The translations under genes were made by a program, and so were the position numbers. DNA of 64,000 nucleotides from Dictyophora rubrovolvata (Eukaryota; Basidiomycota; Agaricomycetes; Phallales; Phallaceae): positions 2,232,001-2,296,000 of the forward strand of contig CP114120.1 of NCBI GenBank assembly GCA_029959195.1. Direction: 5' to 3'. The first letter of the stretch is position 1. Every line of letters starts with the position of its first letter. Below the pieces are notes generated by a model. The model did no database searches and was not told the origin of the DNA. It was given only the letters and a program-made list of their open reading frames with translations. Shown here piece after piece: positions 9,904-21,394 of the stretch.

Positions 9904-12454
9904 ATGTTCACAACTCTTCCATCTTCAATCCTTGAGCATATCGCTTTTTGTCTGTCTATAGCTCTTCCTGTGACACCTCCAAGCAACCTCCCCGCCCTGC
10001 TTTGCTGCAACAAATTCATCTACGAAACACTGAATGTCCGATCTAATCCTCACCTTTATGCCCGTATCTTTGAAGCCACATTTGATGTTCGGGCTATAAG
10101 ACGACGACGACAGCGGCAAAGTCCTGGACATGGACACGTATATGTCACACAGCTAGCTGACGAATTAATCAAGAGGTGGCGTGTCGTAAAACGATTCCGG
10201 AGGAGGGTTATGAGTGAAGAGGGGATGATGATGTGTGCTTCTGATAGTCTCGGGGGGTGATGATAGTACTGATTGAAACGTGCGCATGATTACAGGGTCG
10301 ACGGTGATAATGACGAGGAAGTCTTCCGCACCGATCTTTGGACGGCCTTCATCATGTTTAGTGAAAACGACAGTCTCAATGCTGCGGTATTGATGCACTA
10401 TGCTCATATTGATGCATTCGCGCTGCAATGCATCCGTCCTGGTGGCATCTTGCACCGTGATTCAGCGGAGGTAAACGGTGGATGGACAGTAGACAATGAG
10501 ATTAACGCTCTTTTGGGGTGGATATTCTGGTTTACTGATTTCAGTATGTCGGTTCTTATCGAATCTTTTTGGAGATGCCCCTTTTCTGATGATGATGATG
10601 ATGACATTAGACCGAGTACCCAACGAGTCCATTGAACAAAGGGACGAAATCATTCAAGCGTTAACTCCTGTATATGTGGGTTCGTTCAAGGCACGTAGTC
10701 CCCGTGTCATTCATTCATGCGACATCTAAAAAACAAACAAAACCACTTTTAGTACCCTCTTCCGCATGCACCCATGTCATTCTTCTACCCACCGTTTCAC
10801 CCACACCAACAGAGGGCCGTAAGACGGATCCAAACAACCTCCGCACCCGCTTATACATTACTAGCCGGACGAAATCCATCTATTCACCAAATCCCCTCTT
10901 TAGCCGTTCATCCACCTTGTCTCGTCACATCCCCAGCCTTAGCCCCTGATTCTCAAGCGTCATTTCCACGCCTTGCTCGCCCACTCCTGGTTCCACCTAT
11001 CATAACCTCATACCTCGCTCGTCAAGAGCTCCAGTTTCTTAGATGGCCTAGTGAGCCATCTGGTGTTCCAGCTGGATCGCGTGCACCCGCCACACGTGAA
11101 GAAGCACGTCTTGTGGGCTGGAATGGTCCAACCGGAGAAGATTATTTATGGTTCAGGAATGTGCGAACAAAACGTATTGAATTGGGTTTGCAAAGCGCCA
11201 ACAATTTGTCTGGGAGTGGACATGGTAGCGATGAATTGAGCAGGCGGTGGGATATCGACTGGGCTCGGCTTCTTATGTGCTTTAATCCGTTTGACGCTAG
11301 TGTTCCTCGAGATAGGCTGCAGTCTCGTATGAGAGTGTATGAACTGGGAATGTTGGACGGTGTATGGGATGGAAAATGGCTGGCATGTCTGATTTTCTTT
11401 CATTTCGTGATCCATCTCCCTAATTTTTTCTGCGCTAGATGATGCTGCCGAATGAATTCCAGGCACTCTTGCATTCGACAGAACAAGGCGTACCTCTGCC
11501 ACCAGATTTTCGACCGCCACTAATGCAGACTCCTATGACTGTATGTCTATCCTCTTTCGTTCCATTCCTTGTTTGCGGACTCTACCCGCTGTTGTTTCTC
11601 TTTCCCCTCCACGCGCACTTCTTTTTTCCTTGCTCAGCGAATACGTCTATATAGTTCCGTCTAAAAGAACATCATTCTTTCATGTCTAATCCGGATTATA
11701 ACCTGCCGTATGACGATACAGGACCGGGTGCATTGCGGGCGTGGACTCCTGAGAACACGAGGTTCGTCGAAGATGTGGTGGGTGTAATCGCTGTTTGTCC
11801 ATCGATGTTTCGTTGTTGATATTGAGACGTGGACTTGACAGGACCATTTGAATATTTATGAAGACACCGATCGGTCACGATACGTTGGAACGTATGAGAC
11901 CTTTAATCCTTACGAGAGCCATCGGGCAAGACGTCGCAGAGCGAAGGAAAGGGCTAGTCGTCATGGTCCTACTTTTCATCAAGGTTTCGGTCGAGAGAGT
12001 GGCGCGATGGAAGTGGATTTTGAATCGTCGGACGATGCTTGGGAGGAGGAGGACAATGATGAGTCGTTGTTTGGACATGGGGTTTGGGATATCATTATCA
12101 CCGCTGAGGTTATCCTTTTCTTCTTCCATCCCTTGAGGCTGTAGTTTAATCCTCCCATAGACAGAACCTTACTATGCAAAAGCATGGACTCTCGTTTCGT
12201 TTCGTGGTAGAGTTCGTCCATGGGATGGCTTGATAGTACTCGAGCGCATGCCTGCTGTAAGCCCTTTGTGTACTGAAAATCGAAACCCACAAGATCTAAT
12301 CGTCCACTTTTCCCTTTAGAACGGAACAGGACGTTGGATATTCCGTGGCTACTTACATGGTGGTGTCAATCTTGTTGGGAGATGGCGTGAGACGGGAACA
12401 CAGTTTGATGCGTCTGGATGGGAGGGTGCTTGGGTTGTTGGACGGAGAGCTTAG
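9904..12454 (+). CDS. F-box domain protein, agaricomycete family
   Basis: Nine exons give about 664 residues: 9904-10232, 10296-10543, 10611-10675, 10753-11382, 11439-11540, 11655-11777, 11842-12108, 12161-12256, 12320-12454. The N-terminus (LPSSILEHIAF, then NLPALLCCNKFIYETL and NPHLYARIF) is an F-box of the mushroom-type family; such proteins are likely SCF ubiquitin-ligase adaptors. The C-terminal region, with GVWDIIITAE, RVRPWDGLIVLERMP, GRWIFRGYLHGGVNLVGRWR and a final WEGAWVVGRR, matches the conserved tail of that family. Exon 1 may instead end at 10256 with a 39-nt intron, which also keeps frame. The donor of intron 3 could also be at 10670. Intron 4 (11383-11438) appears to be GC-AG. 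An acidic patch (about 12020-12060) precedes the tail. Its ubiquitylation target is unknown. Confidence 0.85.
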
Positions 12455-14449
12455 AAAAGAATGCTCCTTGAAATTGCGTCCTGCTGCTGCTGCTTGGCCA
12501 TCTCATGTTAGATGTTCAAGATAAAGTTTGGAGTCTTTTTCGATTGTTCCCACGGATATGGGCTTTTCCGCATTTTCCGTGTTAGGCATCCCTTAACTTC
12601 ACTTACATATTCTGGTCTGGTTGATGCGGAATCATGGCACTTTGTTGTGCCATCGGCAAAGTGATCCTTCCTCGACGAACAAACTCAAACAACGAAAATC
12701 TGATATGGGGGTCCTTTCATGACGCTCGGGTACATATATATCATTCCACACGCTGCTCGATGAGCCTTAATAGGTTTATCAAACCACGTTCTCATATTTT
12801 TTGGCCGCTTCTACGTTCACCACCACCGGTGTTTCATAAAGGAACTTGGATGGCTGTGTATTGACCTAATTATGCACTATTCTCCACTTGACTTGATTTG
12901 GTCTTTCTTAGTTTGAATTGACCAGGCCTTTTATTTCAATTTGAACGCTAGCTTAGTTTCTCCCTTTCTTCACTTAGCTCTTCCCGCTTTATCCGTATCC
13001 GTCCTTCGCCGATACATCTATCATCATATCGATTCATGCGCCCCGTCGTTTCACTGACTCCTTGCTCAAGACCTGTCATACACGTCCTATCCATGACCGC
13101 TTTCCCGTATAGCGCGTCCAAATGTACATATGTGATCATTTTTCGATCTCCACCCACTTCCTCGATACTACCCCCTAATGTTCTTTAAATTGAAATCAAT
13201 GATGAACAAAAAGAACCTGCCAGTAATGAACAGGCCTAAAACTAAATTAGTGAGACGTTGAACTATCACTGGTGCATGTGGCCTGCACGGGCTGACTTTG
13301 GTGAAGATATATCCTCGTATGAACTTGAAGCTTTTTATGCTCAATACACTCGTACACCTTTTTAACATTCGCACTACTAAATACATTGTACTAGTAGTAC
13401 TGTCACATGTACATATGTATGCCAGCCCAATTGTATACGTACACGATCAGACTGGAACCAGTTCTTTAAATCATTTAGCTCATTTCCTCATCGGCTTTGC
13501 GGGCCTAATGATCATTCGTGTCACGCACAATCGGAATTGTCCGGCTCAGCTGGTTTCCGTCTTCTTATAGCTGAATTCTGCATTAGACAAGTGCGGTATT
13601 GTCTCTTGTCCGACTATCGCTTATACGTTGATCATTCATGTCAGTGATTCTGATTCTGATTCTCCAGCTATTGTTCATTGGTAAAGATGGATTTCAAAAC
13701 AAGAGCCCCTAATCGACGAGTCACTGCCAGGGTTGGGAACCCCAATCATGAGATTTGGTCCCGGTCTAATGTGGCATCGACAATGTCATTTTGAGGAAAA
13801 GAGTTTGGAACGAATTGCTAGGAACGTTGGAAAGAAATAAGAATAGTTAAGAGTAAGGGTTCACAGGCGTCCATTTCCGTTCATGTTTAACTGACCAATA
13901 GAAACCGTGCAACTTCGGAGATATCTCAAAACCGTTAGGATCAGCATTCAGCGACTCTACATAGCAGCCTATAACCCTATAGAGACGGAACTCGGGCAAG
14001 AAGCTTTTGGGATCCGCGGTTTCAAACCTTTCCGAGGGCACCGCAAAGCATCGGCCAGTGATACTTCAATGGCAGCCTGTGCATGTGCGGATGCCGAATG
14101 CCGAATTTGTGAGTCATTCCAATGCTGGAATGGATTCTTAGCCTTGTCTAACATCATTGATCATGAAATTCAAGTATATCTTGGTTTTGTTTTTGCCTAA
14201 AAAGTGCACTATGCCCAGGTAGCGGCAAGCTAATACATGGACCTATGTAGCGGCACGGCCGCCCATAGCCGCTGGAGATTTGAAAACCGTGGATTTATTT
14301 GGCCTTTTGAGGCAGTGTTCCGCCCTTGGGAGGACATTACCAAGTTGACATCAAGGCATCAACCTTATAAATTCGCGGAACGATTGCTTTTTGACAGATC
14401 AGCACATACCCTTTCTCTTCCCTTAAACTTGACATACTCATTTCACATC
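12455..14449. other. Intergenic, no gene seen
   Basis: Holds the 3' UTR of the F-box gene and about 1.9 kb of non-coding DNA. Open frames at 13847-14200 on both strands were examined and resemble no family. One exact TACATATGTA palindrome lies at 13410-13419, and a one-mismatch form near 13125. The last 90 bp are the promoter of gene A. Confidence 0.6.
14365..14375 (+). promoter_or_regulatory. TATA-like core promoter of gene A
   Basis: TTATAAATTCG lies about 80 bp upstream of the ATG at 14450. Gene B has ATATAAATTCG about 75 bp upstream of its ATG, followed by a related GATCGCT/GATTGCT and a pyrimidine-rich leader, so the promoter was duplicated with the gene. Confidence 0.5.
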
Positions 14450-15781
14450 ATGCCTGCTGCTATTAGAGTCGTTAATGATACTATCATCCCATTCCCGAGT
14501 AGTTCGTTATTTCGTCAGAGTGTGCTCTTGAAAGCCCCTAATCCACCTGCTTACTACAGATCCCTACGCAAATGGACTTTCATCCCGTGAAGAACAAGTC
14601 CGAGATGCATTCTTTATACTCGGTTTTGGTTTTCCCCTCGTCGGCGCCGTGATGGCTCTCCTCATTAACGACGACTGGTGGTCCAGGAAGTACTATTGGT
14701 CGTATCAGCGCCTGTGCACCTTTTGGTTCATCAGTATCTCGGCGTTCGCTACTGCTGTATATTATTTGCCTGGTCAGGCGACAAGGACTACTATTACTCT
14801 TGTGAGTAGATTTTGTCACTTGTAGCTTATGAGAATCGGAGTAGATTGAGTGCATCCCTTTTTCCATATTAGGCAGTTATTCATGAGTAAGTCTTGAATC
14901 ATGCAGGACGCAGGCTCAAAACCTGAACATCAACTTTTATTTTTCATAGGACGATCGAAATAGCTATAATGTATGTGATCTTCTGTTCTTATCATGCCTA
15001 CTACTATAGACTGACGTGCGATTTAGAACACTATTACTCGGAGGAACGGCCTCGCAAGGCTTGATGGCCGGTTTTGTGTTAGGTCTTCTTGGCTTTACTA
15101 TAACATGTAAGATTCGCTGCCTTTAATTCATATGTGGAATGATGTTTATTTTGCTCCAGTTGGATTGGAAAATATTGCAACTGTTTATTGGATTGCCGTT
15201 ACATTAGGAGGAATTGGTGACTTTTTGATGGTAACTAGTTCTTACTAAGGTCACTCCATGCGATGCGATTTGCTTATCCCGTAATTAGCCCTTGCTGTTG
15301 TTTTACGGACAGCAACCAATCCTGGCAATTGGAAGTCTCGCTCATGTCGGCGCTGCCACCACTGTCTTTGGGGAATTTGTACACAATTACGGCGTTGTCG
15401 AATTCAAGTCAGATCAAAATTTTTTATATATCATTTTATTACAAAATTAATACCCTTTCTTTCTAGTTTGTATTCATTCTTTTCAGTCTGGTTAGTATAG
15501 CATCTTCCGTATTTGGGACACAGTTGCTTATATATTTATCTCCAGGTTCCATGTCGGGTTCATCATCGCAGGATTGCGATTACAGCGAAAACCCGAAAAG
15601 GAATACCCAAGCAACCCGATGAAAAGGGCTGTTCCGCCTAAAGTACTTGCCATCCTTTTCGGGGTTTCAGCCGTCGGTGCCATTGTAAGTGTAGCTAACA
15701 ATAGTTTATGTTGAACTGACATTATTTATCAAGGCGGTGTCCTCTTTCTTTACCTTCCTCGCTCCTAAACTTGGGGTATAA
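14450..15781 (+). CDS. Multi-pass membrane protein of unknown function, tandem copy A
   Basis: Ten exons, 275 residues: 14450-14519, 14560-14801, 14873-14886, 14950-14970, 15027-15106, 15160-15230, 15289-15407, 15467-15490, 15546-15684, 15734-15781. I do not recognise the family. It has about seven hydrophobic segments: AFFILGFGFPLVGAVMALL, a segment at LCTFWFISISAFATAVYYL, the segment built from exons 3-5, LMAGFVLGLLGFTIT, the LAIGSLAHVGAA region, FHVGFIIAGL, and a C-terminal IPPKVLA-like end leading to FFTFLAPK. Only short hydrophilic loops are seen, for example INDDWWSRKYYWSYQR and QRKPEKEYPSNPMKR. The protein starts MPAAIRVVNDT like copy B. Intron 1 (14520-14559, 40 nt, GTGTGC...TACAG with CCTAAT branch-like site) is needed to keep frame. 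Exons 3 and 4 are 14 and 21 nt. Likely an integral membrane protein; direction and promoter match copy B 1.2 kb downstream. Confidence 0.78.
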
Positions 15782-16995
15782 ATTTTATGATCTTGTGGCT
15801 TTCATTAGTAACGCATTTGCGTGAACTACATTTATTCTTTATCTCGAGCATCAAACATATGGAAATTGGGTAATTGTGCGTTTTGATTTGAAATTTAAAG
15901 CTAGTAAGCTGCTCTCTACGTTTGATTGATGGGCTTTCGTCCAATGTAGTGTTAGTTGACGAATAAAGCACCAGTTTTATTTGTTTTTCCCATGTAGCCG
16001 TTTTCAAAATCAGCTCCTGTGAGTCAGAAAAAAGGATAGGGCGAGCCTTGGCAGCCTGAGTTTGAAATTTGAATTCCGTGCGCGTCTGGAACTTTATAAT
16101 CTCCGTTCGGACTTCTCTTGTGTGTTTCTGCTCGCAACTAGTGCCGACGAGAACACAAGCAACCGAAGCTGTAGCTTTGTACGAAAAAAAGGAACTAAGT
16201 GTATACATATTTAGTTTTCTAGATCTCTAGCTGACATATGCCGGATCGATGTGTATGAGATTTTTGTTCCACGTTGCTATTTTGTTAATATTGGTCCTAA
16301 CTTGTTGTCGCAGATATGCATGAATCATGAAACTTGCAGCGACAAGTACAGGTACCTCACGGTTAAATTCTATTTCTCGTATAAGAAATCCCAGGTCAAT
16401 GTTATTGGAAAAGTCTCATATAAGTCCTCGAGATGAGTTCAGGCTTCACTTGACACGAAATTATTAAATAACGGTTCAGTCGTAAATTAAAGACGAAGCT
16501 CATGCAACAGCGCTTAGAATCTCAGATTTAAGTTAAAAAAGCCCTTATCTTAGTCGAAATGTTGAAGGGTCCAAGAATCCAGCGCCAGCAACTGTCTTGT
16601 CAATCAACGCGGCAAATTGACCGCGTGCCAAGATGCGAAGTCTTCCGGGTGAGTTAGTTCAAGATTGAGAATAGATATCCAAGCTTGGCCTTTCAATATA
16701 GCTTACTGCTGTTTGCTATAACACCACCCATAGCATCGTGACGGCATGTCAATTGGTGATTCATGATACGGCAGCACAACCGCCTATGTATGACAGTTTC
16801 AAAAAAAGTCAATAACCGCCGGTCTCAAAAGAGGTGCTGCGGGTAAACATAATTGCGAGGGCACTTAACTTTTTTAGACAAGCCTGGCAGCGCCCTTGAA
16901 CTCTAAAACACTAATCATATAAATTCGTTGAGGATCGCTCTTCAGGTTTGTACCTTTTCTCTTTTCTCTCGGACTTGACGGACTCATTCTCTACT
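15782..16995. other. Spacer between membrane-protein copies A and B
   Basis: About 1.2 kb with no gene I can support. A 147-residue open frame on the minus strand (15765-16208) overlaps the end of gene A and resembles nothing known. The last 80 bp form the promoter of gene B. Confidence 0.6.
16915..16927 (+). promoter_or_regulatory. TATA-like core promoter of gene B
   Basis: CATATAAATTCG lies about 75 bp upstream of the ATG at 16996 and corresponds to TTATAAATTCG of gene A, with a CT-rich leader following in both. Confidence 0.5.
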
Positions 16996-18256
16996 ATGCC
17001 TGCCATCAAAGTCTTTAATGACACTATTCTCCCCTCCCCAACTGGTTTGTTATTCCGAGTTTTGGAATTTCACGTCGACGTTAACCTGTTCACCACAGAT
17101 CCTTACATCAATGGACTTACCCCCCGAGAAGCACATGTCCGAGCCGCATTCTTTATACTCAGTTTTGGCGTTCCCATCGTCGGCGCTGTGATGGCTCTCC
17201 TCGTAAACGAGGACTGGTGGCTTAGAAAGCGCTATTGGTCGTATCAACGCCTGTGCGCTATTTGGTTCATCAGTATTACGGCGTTTTCGACTATTGTGTA
17301 TGTTTTTCCGGGTCAGACGACGAGGAGTACTCTGGTTCTGGTGAGTAGATTTCGTCAATCGCAGCTTGCGATGAGAACATTGACAGGCTGAGTGTGTTCT
17401 TCTCTATTAGGCAGTCATCCATATGTGAGCTCCTAATCATACTCTCCTTAAAAAAAGGCTAACAATTATGTCAACTATTTTTCATAGATTGGTTGAGATA
17501 TCCATAATGTAAATATCTGCTCTTGCTGTTCTTGCTATACATATATGACGTGTAAACCCAGGTCATTATTAATCGGAGGAACCTCCTCGCAAGGCTTATT
17601 GGCCGTTTTTCTTGTCGGTTTCGTAGGATTTACTTTAATATGTAAGAATCAACAAGTGTGTTGCTTTTAACATTGATTAAATTGTGTTTCTCTTTTTAGT
17701 TGCATTAGAAGATATTGCATATGTCTATTGGTTCACCGCTGTATTAGGAGGGATTGGTGATGCTTTGATGGTACTGTGTTCACATCCTATTGAGATTATT
17801 TTACTTATCCTTCATTAGCCCATGCTGTTGTTCTATGGACAGCAGCCAATACTGGCAATCGGAAGTCTTGCTCATGCAGGCGCTGCCCTCAGTATCTTTG
17901 GGGAAGCTGTACACGATTACGGCATCGTCAAGTTCAAGTCAGATCATTTTTCTTTTGTCTTTTGTATCATATTAGGACAAAGTTGATACCTTTTTTTTTT
18001 CGTAGTTTGGTTTCGTTTTTTGCAGCCTGGTTTCACGTCGGGTTCATCACTGCGGGACTGCGACTTCAGCGGAAGCCGGAAAAGGACTATCCAAGTAACC
18101 CAATGAAAAGGCCTATTCCACCCAAAGTTCTCGGTATTCTTGTAGGAATCGCATCCTTGTTTGCTATTGTAAGTGTATTGTGTAATGATTCACATTAAAC
18201 TAACGTTGTTCATCAAGACTATATCCTCTTTCTTCACCTTCCTCGCTCCTAAATGA
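16996..18256 (+). CDS. Multi-pass membrane protein of unknown function, tandem copy B
   Basis: Eight exons, 283 residues: 16996-17340, 17411-17424, 17488-17508, 17562-17641, 17700-17770, 17819-17937, 18006-18168, 18218-18256. It is homologous to gene A over its whole length. It has about seven hydrophobic segments, among them AFFILSFGVPIVGAVMALLV, LCAIWFISITAFSTIVYVF, GLLAVFLVGFVGFTLIF and VLGILVGIASLFAI. Conserved loops include VNEDWWLRKRYWSYQR and QRKPEKDYPSNPMKR. Two structural differences from A are clear. The 40-nt block 17059-17098, equivalent to intron 1 of A, has no good donor and must be translated to keep frame. The intron inside the Trp codon of A (15491-15545) is absent. Micro-exons of 14 and 21 nt are shared. 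An upstream in-frame ATG at 16948 exists, but the ATG at 16996 matches the start of A. Function unknown. Confidence 0.8.
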
Positions 18257-19621
18257 TCCGGGATGTAGTTTTTATCACTAATCGTGCCAGGGTTGAAAGC
18301 TGACAGTTGTTGACTATGAAATATATAACAAGTACGTAACAAGACAGGAAATTAATAGACAGCTTCCATTGGTTCTTAGAGTGTTGTTTGAGATAATTTC
18401 AAAATTTTCAGACGCATAGGCTGCTTGGGATCGATACTCAAAACACCCAGTACCATTTCAGGCAAACCTTTTCAGCAGTGAAAAATGGGTCGTCCAAGTG
18501 CAAAACGGAACGGAAGATATGCCGGTTTAGTCCCTCTGAGATACCACTTTATTTTGCTACAAGTAATTCCTGTAGTGCATCCCGTCTCTTGAGTCTCTGG
18601 CATGTACTGTTCTGACAATAATTCTGACTTCCATATTGTTCATGAAACGTAAAAATTAACTTCAGCACAGGTGCTTTACATCATTGGCAAGAACAAGCGT
18701 GGTAATATACCATACAAGAACTCTTCACGGTGAGCTACCTTCCTTGATGTATGCTACTAAAATCTTCAGATAGTCGTACAAACAATCATATTCTAACTTG
18801 GCTGTCTTGCTTTTCTTAGCTGCCTTCCTTAGTTTTCTCCCACCTTTTGTTTTACAATGTTCGGTAGGGTTTATCGTCGCAAACTCACAGCCAATGGGTT
18901 AAAAGTTGGGTTTCATCCTTCTTAGTATCACTAGACTCCTCGGCGAAACAGATTACCCTACGACTACACCTTTTTTTATCTCGTTTATCCCTTCATTAGT
19001 GAGTTTTAACTTACATGTGTTTTGTGATGATTGCGGAGCTGAGATTTATATGTAGATATCGGCTATTGTGATTAGCATAGCTTCAAGGATTAACATGAGT
19101 ATATACATAGCGGGCTTGTGTTTGTATCATCCCTAGCTCCTAATGGAAGACTCAAAGCTATTAAATTCGATTGCAAATCTATTGACTTCGAGTAGAGATA
19201 GGGGCATGTCTCACCACTGTAATGTGAGCGTCTCTGACAGCACATACAATACATGGACGATCCCGAAGTGTCACTGTGTGAATATTCAATATCAGTGACC
19301 GAGAAGCAATTTTCCAATTCAAGCCGAATCACGAATCTACGCGAATCTGCTAGTAGCAGACCATCAATTCATTGGAGGTGCCACTGACGTCTGGTGTCCA
19401 ATCTTAGTCCGCACGCACCCAAACAAGGTGACAAAGCTTGTATTATTATAATACAGTCAGGTGGCTTCTGCTTACAAGCGGGGCGTGCCCATCGATGTCG
19501 CAGCATACGCACTGCTTCCTCTCCTTCACTTCACTAGTCACCTTCCCATTTCCTCATCGAAAGCTCGAGCCTATCTTGCCCAAACTGTCTTTCTGTCCTG
19601 AACAATAATAATATTGATTGA
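18257..19621. other. Intergenic, no gene seen
   Basis: About 1.4 kb between gene B and the secreted-protein gene. No frame resembles a protein family. The final 150 bp are CT-rich and likely carry the promoter and leader of the next gene. Confidence 0.55.
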
Positions 19622-20839
19622 ATGGCTGTCCTCATTTCACTCCTTCTTTTGCCAAGGTTAATCTCGGCCGCTCGAGATATAATAAATCGACGACGTTCGT
19701 TAAACTTGGATTCTGGCAACTCTGACTCTCACTGTAACAACATGGAAATCGACGCACACACTCAAAGCAATCCAACGGACAAGGAGAAGGGGCAGTTAGG
19801 ACAAGGATTGATGCAAATGGGTTCAAAGTCATTGTCGAATGGTACTTGGACCCAATCGAATGTGGATTATTATCCTCCCGGGAAGGGAAACGGAAGTATG
19901 CTTGATTCTTCTGGTGGCTTGGGAGAGCCTTTGAATGTAATTAGTTATTCCAGACTGGTGTATATGCTTACCCTTTCTTTCCTTGGTTCAGGTTATTATC
20001 TCTGGCAAGAGTTCTCCGGAGGTCTTAACAGATGCTGGTTTTCTCAATTGGGCAAAATCCATTGGATTGTAAGTATTTCTTCTTCCATTGCTTATCAAAA
20101 ACTAATATGACCGTGTGCAGTTCAAGGGAATTCCTTGGTAAATTATCTCTTAATTCTCATTATTATTATGAATCTGCTCATCGTTTCTTATAGGTCTTCA
20201 TCGCGGCACGCTCCAAATGGCGAATTTGGGTGACGGGCACGGACCTAAACCTGAAATCAAAGTTATCAGACAGGACTATGGCATCCCGTTCATAGGTGCC
20301 GGTCTTGAAACCTTGATTGGCGGGAATCACTTTCGGTACTGGAGACAAGACGGTCCTACGGCCAACTCAGGAGCTTTGTTTTTAGCGTAAGTTCTTGTTG
20401 CGCTGAGATTCTGATTGCACCATTGATGGATCTTTGTTTCTAGGGTTTCATATGAGCAGGTGTGTAATACATTTTGAGCGGTCTTGATTTCGAAATAATG
20501 ATAAATATTTTGTACAGAGTGTACTCAAACACCATATGGTCAAACCTGACGGCTATAACAAGGGAAGGTACGTCCCCGAATCACCATGAATGACTAATTG
20601 TTTTTAAACGGTTCCGTAGAGATGAACTTGTAGCGCGCGCAGTTGGAGAAACGAGGCATAAAGGTATTCGCTACTCTACTACGCTCCAGGTGGTTGAAGG
20701 GATTTTGCCTGTTGGCGCTGCCGGTGTCAATCATAGTAAGCGATTCAAGTGGAACTTCAAATATAAGACTTACATGCTCTTTCGAGATATCGCTATTGAT
20801 GGAAAAGGTATTCTTTTGACAATTACTATCATTTCTTGA
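19622..20839 (+). CDS. Secreted fungal protein of unknown function
   Basis: Eight exons, 278 residues: 19622-19936, 19992-20068, 20121-20137, 20194-20386, 20444-20459, 20518-20567, 20620-20735, 20787-20839. The N-terminus MAVLISLLLLPRLISAARD looks like a signal peptide. The core reads GEPLNVIISGKSSPEVLTD, GFSREFLG, QMANLGDGHG, VIRQDYGIPFIGAGLETLIG, GNHFRYWRQ, KPDGYNKGRDELVARAVG, and ends AGVNHNIAIDGKGILLTITI. I recall this as a recurrent family in Agaricomycetes with no assigned function; catalytic residues are not evident. Two exons are very short (17 and 16 nt) but are needed to join the conserved segments in frame. The last exon could in principle be altered by an alternative donor at 20807, but reading through gives the family-like ending. 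Confidence 0.75.
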
Positions 20840-21394
20840 GGGCTCCAGTTAGACAAGGAAACTTTCAGCTATTTTGTAATGACCTCACGATCTCACGACA
20901 AGTCACGATTTTTTTAATGATCATTGTATTCACTTCTTAATATAATCAAGGTTAACGTTGTATAGACACTTGAAAGAACGACGTGTTTGTTATACTAAGG
21001 TTAGGGTTAGCACCTAAATCCGACCAAAAAAATAGCCCGGCCACCCCAGAGGGGGTGAACCAGGTCAGGAAAATATTTAGACAGTGCATGCAGCATTTGC
21101 CACATACAAACCACAGGCGTCGGCTGAGGACGATTTGTCGCCGTGCTATGGCCTACTCCCATGGCCCGCGAACACAAGACATGAAGGCATCCGCGCCATC
21201 AAGGTAAGTATGAGGAAACAAGACCGCGAGGCAAGGGGCTTATATATTTTTCGGAGGGGTCGTGCACGGACCAGCTCTCTTTGCCGCCGACGGCCATTTG
21301 CTTGATCATAGGCACGTGATCAGTTCAAACAACGCGTTGTGTGACATAGTGTCACGATTTGAGGGACGTTAAACCATCGTCGTCGAACGCAGTT
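20840..21394. other. Intergenic and promoter of the kinesin gene
   Basis: Contains three TCACGA words near 20885-20910, a short AAGGTTAGGGTTAG stretch at about 20998-21011, and the kinesin promoter elements at 21313-21337. A 15-bp hairpin GTGACATAGTGTCAC follows at about 21341-21355. No gene is supported. Confidence 0.55.
21313..21337. promoter_or_regulatory. E-box and MCB-type motifs upstream of the kinesin gene
   Basis: CACGTG at 21313-21318 and ACGCGT at 21332-21337, the latter inside the palindrome CAACGCGTTG. ACGCGT is the MluI cell-cycle box bound by MBF in fungi. It lies about 60 bp upstream of the ATG at 21395. Cell-cycle control of a mitotic kinesin would fit, but this is inference. 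Confidence 0.4.

Noticed and set aside
15765-16208. 147-codon minus-strand open frame behind gene A
   Set aside because: Overlaps the end of gene A, has no recognisable features and no homologue beside gene B.
20998-21011. TTAGGGTTAG, telomere-like
   Set aside because: Barely two units, between ordinary genes; too short to be a telomeric or interstitial telomeric tract.
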